Source: Alphaproteobacteria bacterium (GTDB lineage Bacteria; Pseudomonadota; Alphaproteobacteria; Rhodobacterales; Rhodobacteraceae). From it: a DNA stretch of 64,000 nucleotides. The translations under genes were made by a program, and so were the position numbers. The notes beneath the pieces were generated by a model. It ran no database searches. It was not told the DNA's origin and saw nothing but the letters and a program-made list of their open reading frames with translations. This document shows, piece by piece, positions 60,374 to 64,000 of this stretch. How positions within the stretch are numbered: position 1 is the stretch's first letter; each line of letters starts with the position of its first letter. Location of the stretch: positions 1 to 64,000 of the forward strand of contig JAUIBL010000005.1 of the NCBI GenBank assembly GCA_030428355.1, in the 5' to 3' direction.

Positions 60374-61204
60374 ATGTTCCAGAAATCGGTGCCGACGAAC
60401 CGGGCGTCTTCGGCGATCAACATCCTTGAACTGATCTACCACAACACCGTCCGGTCCGTCCGCAAGGCGCATGGCAACGCGTTAATGTCCATCGCGGTCA
60501 GCGTGTTCCAGTCGCTGCTGTTCGTTCTCTTTTTCTACATCATGTTCAGTATCATGGGTCTCAAGGGGCTGGCGATCCGGGGGGATTTCGTGATCTTCCT
60601 GCTGACCGGCATCTTCATGTTCATGACCCACAACAAGGCGGTCGGCGCGGTTCTGAGCAGCGAAGGCCCTTCAAGTGCGATGATGCAGCATGCGCCGATG
60701 AACACTTTCGTCTCGATCGTGTCCAGCATGCTGTCGGTTCTCTATATTCAGGTGCTGGCGATCATTATCATCCTTTTCGTCTATGACGTGGCGATGAACC
60801 CCTATGTGCTGACCGAAATCGTCGATCCGGCACCGGTGATGGGGATGCTGTTGCTGTCATGGTTTTCCGGCGGCGCAGTTGGCTTGGTGTTTCTTGCGTT
60901 GAAACCCTGGATGCCGGGCGTCACGACGACCCTGTCCAACGTCTACAAACGCGCGAACATGATCGCGTCGGGCAAGATGTTTGTCGCCAATTCCCTGCCA
61001 TCCTTCATGATTTCCATATTCGACTGGAACCCGCTCTTTCACACCATCGACCAGGCGCGTGGTTTTGCATTCGTCAACTACGTGCCGCGCAATACGAACT
61101 GGGAATATGTCGTCTACCTGTCTCTGACACTGCTGATGATCGGCCTGATGGGCGAATTCTACACCCGCAAACACGCCTCGGCCTCGTGGTCGGCCCGGCG
61201 CTGA
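60374..61204 (+). CDS. Capsule/polysaccharide ABC export permease (ABC-2 type)
   Basis: A 276-aa permease with six hydrophobic helices of the KpsM/Wzm (ABC-2) type, which moves a lipid-linked or finished polysaccharide across the inner membrane. The conserved region between helices 4 and 5 is seen as SWFSGGAVGLVFLALKPWMP, and the last two helices include WNPLFHTIDQARGF. The ATP-binding partner (KpsT/Wzt-like) is not next to it. It reads divergently from cysQ across 125 AT-rich bases that include a TTAATTAA palindrome. Confidence 0.87.
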   Translation: MFQKSVPTNRASSAINILELIYHNTVRSVRKAHGNALMSIAVSVFQSLLFVLFFYIMFSIMGLKGLAIRGDFVIFLLTGIFMFMTHNKAVGAVLSSEGPSSAMMQHAPMNTFVSIVSSMLSVLYIQVLAIIIILFVYDVAMNPYVLTEIVDPAPVMGMLLLSWFSGGAVGLVFLALKPWMPGVTTTLSNVYKRANMIASGKMFVANSLPSFMISIFDWNPLFHTIDQARGFAFVNYVPRNTNWEYVVYLSLTLLMIGLMGEFYTRKHASASWSARR

Positions 61205-61807
61205 TCAGGTCACGACCCGCAGCGTCAGATTGATCCGCCCGCCCTTGGGCAACAGGGTCGAACTGTTCGGGCGTATGCGGTCGATCCCGTGATAGGCCAG
61301 CCGTGCGCTCCCGCCCATCACCACCACATCCCCGGATCGCAGCCACACCGACTCGGTTTTCCCGGCACGGCTCGTGTTGCCCATGCGAAACAGCGCCTCG
61401 TCCCCAAGCGACACCGACACCACCGGCTGTGTCAGGTCGGCCTCGTCCCGATCCTGATGCAGTCCCATCCGCGCCGCTGGATCATACCAGTTGATCAGGC
61501 AGCATTCCGGCTTGCGCGCGTCCGGCACAAGCGCAGCCCACATCGTCAGAAGACATTCCGGAATCGGCGGCCAGGGTACGCCGGACGGGTGCAGCGCTTC
61601 ATAGCGATAGCCCTTGCGATCACTGATCCAACCGTACTCCCCCGCCGCGCTCATCCTGACCGACATCGGCGTGCCGCGCGGCGTAACCGGCTGGACCAAG
61701 GGCGCTTTGGCGAGGATGGCCCGCAGTTCTGCCACCAATGCGGCCTGCTCATCGGTGGAAAAGTACCCCGGGTGGATCTCGAAATCACGGACGCGCAGCA
61801 CAGGCAT
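61205..61807 (-). CDS. alkB: DNA oxidative demethylase AlkB (Fe/2-oxoglutarate)
   Basis: Directly reverses 1-methyladenine and 3-methylcytosine in DNA. The 200-aa dioxygenase has the iron ligands in HQDRDE (first His and Asp) and YHGIDRI (second His) and the 2-oxoglutarate-binding arginines in GRINLTLRV. The substrate loop includes MSAAGEYGWISDRKGYRY. The start may be 61807 or two codons upstream (61813). It diverges from dnaK over about 200 bases that contain the heat-shock promoter of dnaK. Unrelated to the alkane monooxygenase of the same symbol. Confidence 0.93.
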   Translation of the reverse strand: MPVLRVRDFEIHPGYFSTDEQAALVAELRAILAKAPLVQPVTPRGTPMSVRMSAAGEYGWISDRKGYRYEALHPSGVPWPPIPECLLTMWAALVPDARKPECCLINWYDPAARMGLHQDRDEADLTQPVVSVSLGDEALFRMGNTSRAGKTESVWLRSGDVVVMGGSARLAYHGIDRIRPNSSTLLPKGGRINLTLRVVT

Positions 61808-61876
61808 GGCCAAAGGCTAGCGCAGTCGCATCGCAAACACATACCGAATTTTCAGAAAGTCGCGATAGAAGCGGCG

Positions 61877-61905
61877 CTTGCAGGGGCGGTGATGCCTCCT
61901 TATAT
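61877..61905 (+). promoter_or_regulatory. RpoH (sigma-32) heat-shock promoter of dnaK
   Basis: CTTG (61877-61880) and CTTATAT (61899-61905) are separated by 18 bases. This matches the alphaproteobacterial sigma-32 pattern CTTG-N17/18-CYTATNT exactly. It lies about 110 bases before the dnaK start. The transcript leader contains a stem CCGCTGG/CCAGCGG (61917-61939). Confidence 0.8.
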
Positions 61906-62015
61906 ACCCACCGGACCCGCTGGATGGTAACACCAGCGGACAGAAATGCGGGGCGGGATGCCGGAATGGGTCTTCGTCTCGTGACATCGCCTTAAGACAT
62001 GAAGGGATCGAAAAC

Positions 62016-63935
62016 ATGGCCAAAGTGATTGGTATTGACCTCGGAACAACCAACAGCTGCGTCGCGATCATGGATGGATCGCAGCCGCGCGTGATTGAAA
62101 ACTCCGAAGGGGCGCGCACAACCCCGTCCATCGTGGCATTCACCGACGACGAGCGCCTCGTCGGTCAGCCGGCAAAGCGTCAGGCTGTCACCAACCCCGA
62201 AAACACCGTCTTCGGCGTCAAGCGCCTGATCGGTCGCCGCAACGATGACGCCGATCTTGCCAAGGACCGCAAGAACATGCCGTTCGAGGTGATCGATGGC
62301 GGCAATGGCGACGCATGGGTGCGCGCCAAGGGTGAGAAATATTCTCCCTCCCAGATTTCCGCCTTCATCCTGCAGAAGATGAAGGAAACCGCCGAGTCGT
62401 ATCTCGGCGAAGACGTGACGCAGGCGGTCATCACTGTGCCTGCCTATTTCAACGACGCACAGCGTCAGGCGACCAAGGACGCGGGCAAGATCGCCGGCCT
62501 CGAAGTGCTGCGGATCATCAACGAACCGACAGCCGCCGCGCTGGCATATGGTCTCGACAAGAAAGACAGCAAGACGATCGCGGTCTATGACCTTGGCGGT
62601 GGTACGTTCGACGTCACCATCCTCGAAATTGATGACGGCCTCTTCGAAGTGAAATCCACCAATGGCGACACGTTCCTTGGTGGTGAAGACTTCGACATGC
62701 GGATCGTCAACTACCTTGCCGACGAGTTCAAGAAAGAGAACGGCGTCGACCTGACCAAGGACAAGATGGCGCTGCAGCGTCTCAAGGAAGCTGCGGAAAA
62801 GGCCAAGATCGAGCTTTCGTCCTCGAGCCAGACCGAGATCAACCAGCCGTTCATTTCGATGGACAGCAAGACGGGCCAGCCGCTTCACCTCGTGATGAAG
62901 CTAACACGCGCCAAGCTGGAAAGCCTTGTGGGTGATCTCATCAAGGCGTCGATGAAGCCGTGTCAGGCCGCACTGAAGGACGCGGGTCTCTCGACCTCCG
63001 ACATCGACGAAGTCGTGCTGGTCGGTGGTATGACCCGAATGCCGAAAGTGGTCGAGGAAGTAACCAAGTTCTTCGGCAAAGAGCCGCACAAGGGTGTGAA
63101 CCCGGACGAGGTTGTGGCGCTGGGCGCGGCCATTCAGGCTGGCGTTCTGCAGGGTGACGTGAAGGACGTTGTCCTTCTCGACGTGACCCCGCTGTCGCTG
63201 GGCATCGAAACGCTGGGTGGCGTGTTCACCCGCCTGATCGACCGCAACACGACGATCCCGACGAAGAAGAGCCAGATCTTCTCGACCGCCGAGGACAACC
63301 AGAACGCCGTGACGATCCGTGTGTTCCAGGGGGAACGCGAAATGGCGGCCGACAACAAGATGCTCGGTCAGTTCAACCTCGAAGACATCCCGCCCGCACC
63401 GCGCGGCATGCCGCAGATCGAGGTGACCTTCGACATCGACGCCAACGGCATTGTGTCCGTGTCCGCCAAGGACAAAGGCACCGGCAAGACGCAGAACATC
63501 ACCATTCAGGCGTCCGGCGGTCTGTCCGACGAGGACATCGAGAAGATGGTCAAGGACGCAGAGGCAAACGCCGAAGCGGACAAGGAACGCCGCGAAATGG
63601 TCGAGGCCCGCAACCAGGCCGAAAGCCTCATCCACTCGACCGAGAAGTCGGTGGAAGAACACGGGGACAAGGTCGATCCGACCACGGTCGAGGCGATCGA
63701 ACTCGCGATTGCGGCGCTCAAGGACGATCTGGAAGCCGAAAAGACGACAGCCGACAAGATCAAGTCGGGCATCCAGAACGTGACCGAAGCGGCGATGAAA
63801 CTGGGCGAAGCGATCTACAAGGCGCAGCAGGAAGGCGATGATGCTGAACCAGCTGCGGCGGATCGGCGGGGTGATGATGACGACAGCATCGTCGATGCCG
63901 ATTTCGAAGATCTCGACGACAACAAGCGCGCCTGA
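62016..63935 (+). CDS. dnaK: Molecular chaperone DnaK (Hsp70)
   Basis: The ATP-dependent Hsp70 chaperone, 639 aa and complete. The nucleotide-binding domain has [29 protein letters not shown], the phosphate-2 loop in [14 protein letters not shown] and the adenosine motif [11 protein letters not shown]. The linker [15 protein letters not shown] leads to the substrate-binding domain and helical lid, and the tail [13 protein letters not shown] resembles the EVKD-type end. An RpoH-type promoter and leader precede it, and GAAGGG marks the start. A GC-rich hairpin follows the stop. dnaJ, the usual neighbour, would lie beyond the window edge. Confidence 0.98.
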   Translation: MAKVIGIDLGTTNSCVAIMDGSQPRVIENSEGARTTPSIVAFTDDERLVGQPAKRQAVTNPENTVFGVKRLIGRRNDDADLAKDRKNMPFEVIDGGNGDAWVRAKGEKYSPSQISAFILQKMKETAESYLGEDVTQAVITVPAYFNDAQRQATKDAGKIAGLEVLRIINEPTAAALAYGLDKKDSKTIAVYDLGGGTFDVTILEIDDGLFEVKSTNGDTFLGGEDFDMRIVNYLADEFKKENGVDLTKDKMALQRLKEAAEKAKIELSSSSQTEINQPFISMDSKTGQPLHLVMKLTRAKLESLVGDLIKASMKPCQAALKDAGLSTSDIDEVVLVGGMTRMPKVVEEVTKFFGKEPHKGVNPDEVVALGAAIQAGVLQGDVKDVVLLDVTPLSLGIETLGGVFTRLIDRNTTIPTKKSQIFSTAEDNQNAVTIRVFQGEREMAADNKMLGQFNLEDIPPAPRGMPQIEVTFDIDANGIVSVSAKDKGTGKTQNITIQASGGLSDEDIEKMVKDAEANAEADKERREMVEARNQAESLIHSTEKSVEEHGDKVDPTTVEAIELAIAALKDDLEAEKTTADKIKSGIQNVTEAAMKLGEAIYKAQQEGDDAEPAAADRRGDDDDSIVDADFEDLDDNKRA

Positions 63936-63960
63936 CGCTGGTTGGGCGGAACCGATATGG

Positions 63961-63985
63961 GGCCGGTCCGGACACCGGGCCGGCC
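63961..63985 (+). terminator. GC-rich hairpin downstream of dnaK
   Basis: GGCCGGTCCGG pairs with CCGGGCCGGCC (eleven pairs, one G-U) around ACA, followed by TCTCTCGTT. It lies 25 bases after the dnaK stop. It could terminate or attenuate transcription into a downstream dnaJ, which is outside the window. Confidence 0.6.
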
Positions 63986-64000
63986 TCTCTCGTTCCGTAG

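Noticed and set aside
18008-61807. The two alkB genes as duplicates
   Set aside because: They share only a name: one is a membrane diiron alkane monooxygenase, the other a soluble Fe/2-oxoglutarate DNA demethylase.
1-64000. tRNA, rRNA, CRISPR arrays, insertion sequences, prophage or plasmid genes
   Set aside because: None seen on reading through both strands; absence of tRNA genes is by eye only and a covariance-model scan would settle it.

Overview
This 64 kb window is GC-rich chromosomal DNA from an alphaproteobacterium, most likely a marine Rhodobacteraceae (Roseobacter-group) species. The evidence is the gene content and order (lptC-lptA-lptB, hpf, ptsN; dnaK; a TRAP binding protein; a DmdC-like acyl-CoA dehydrogenase; GT14 transferases of a type I associate with this family), tight ATGA/TGATG gene overlaps and an alphaproteobacterial RpoH-type promoter before dnaK. 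I see no integrase, insertion sequence, CRISPR array, tRNA or rRNA. Apart from one AT-rich gap and one broken gene it reads as a stable core chromosome.

Layout. 0.1-7.2 kb: uracil-DNA glycosylase, moaB, an RND adaptor/pump pair and a lone DsbD-alpha-like protein. 7.3-15.3 kb: yqgE, a metallo-hydrolase/acyl-CoA dehydrogenase pair, a Sua5-type synthase, an MFS transporter, a Tat-exported metallo-hydrolase and an orphan TRAP binding protein. 15.3-19.2 kb: a 62-bp palindrome abutting a CtrA-type box, an unlisted 58-aa gene, rsmD, an FAD reductase, a peroxiredoxin and an alkane monooxygenase. 19.2-23.3 kb: mutY, a DciA-type protein, a DsbA-type protein and an RTX/DUF4214 exoprotein. 23.4-30.7 kb: a MoxR-DUF58-BatA/DUF4159 operon and a DUF1285 protein. 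30.7-36.7 kb: a sulfotransferase divergent from a GT14 transferase, a HIT protein, an ABC ATPase and small membrane or secreted proteins. 36.9-46.3 kb: polA, a YdeI-like protein, an AlkZ-type glycosylase, an adenosine-kinase-like protein, nth, a GNAT protein, an Ada-like fusion, an OmpA lipoprotein and a flavin reductase. 46.3-51.7 kb: an ExoY-like sugar transferase, a 910-bp AT-rich gap, an RNase D-type nuclease, lptCAB, hpf and ptsN. 51.7-61.2 kb: a surface-glycan cluster. 61.2-64 kb: repair AlkB and dnaK.

How the genes fit together. The clearest functional unit is the glycan region: a two-part sulfotransferase gene, a GT14 transferase, three more glycosyltransferases, galU (UDP-glucose supply), cysQ (removes the PAP released by PAPS-dependent sulfotransferases) and a capsule-type ABC export permease. 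A second sulfotransferase/GT14 pair lies at 30.7-33.3 kb. I infer a sulfated extracellular polysaccharide. The sulfotransferase of the main cluster carries an in-frame TAG at codon 36, so sulfation there may be lost, switchable or dependent on readthrough. A second theme is DNA base repair: uracil glycosylase, MutY, PolA, AlkZ, Nth, Ada/MGMT and AlkB all lie within about 62 kb.

Other points worth attention: the uracil glycosylase lacks the usual Fe-S cysteines; an exact Ada-box-like sequence precedes the Ada-like gene; three genes are followed by a distinctive tandem-hairpin element; and rpoN is missing from the lptB-hpf interval where many proteobacteria carry it.
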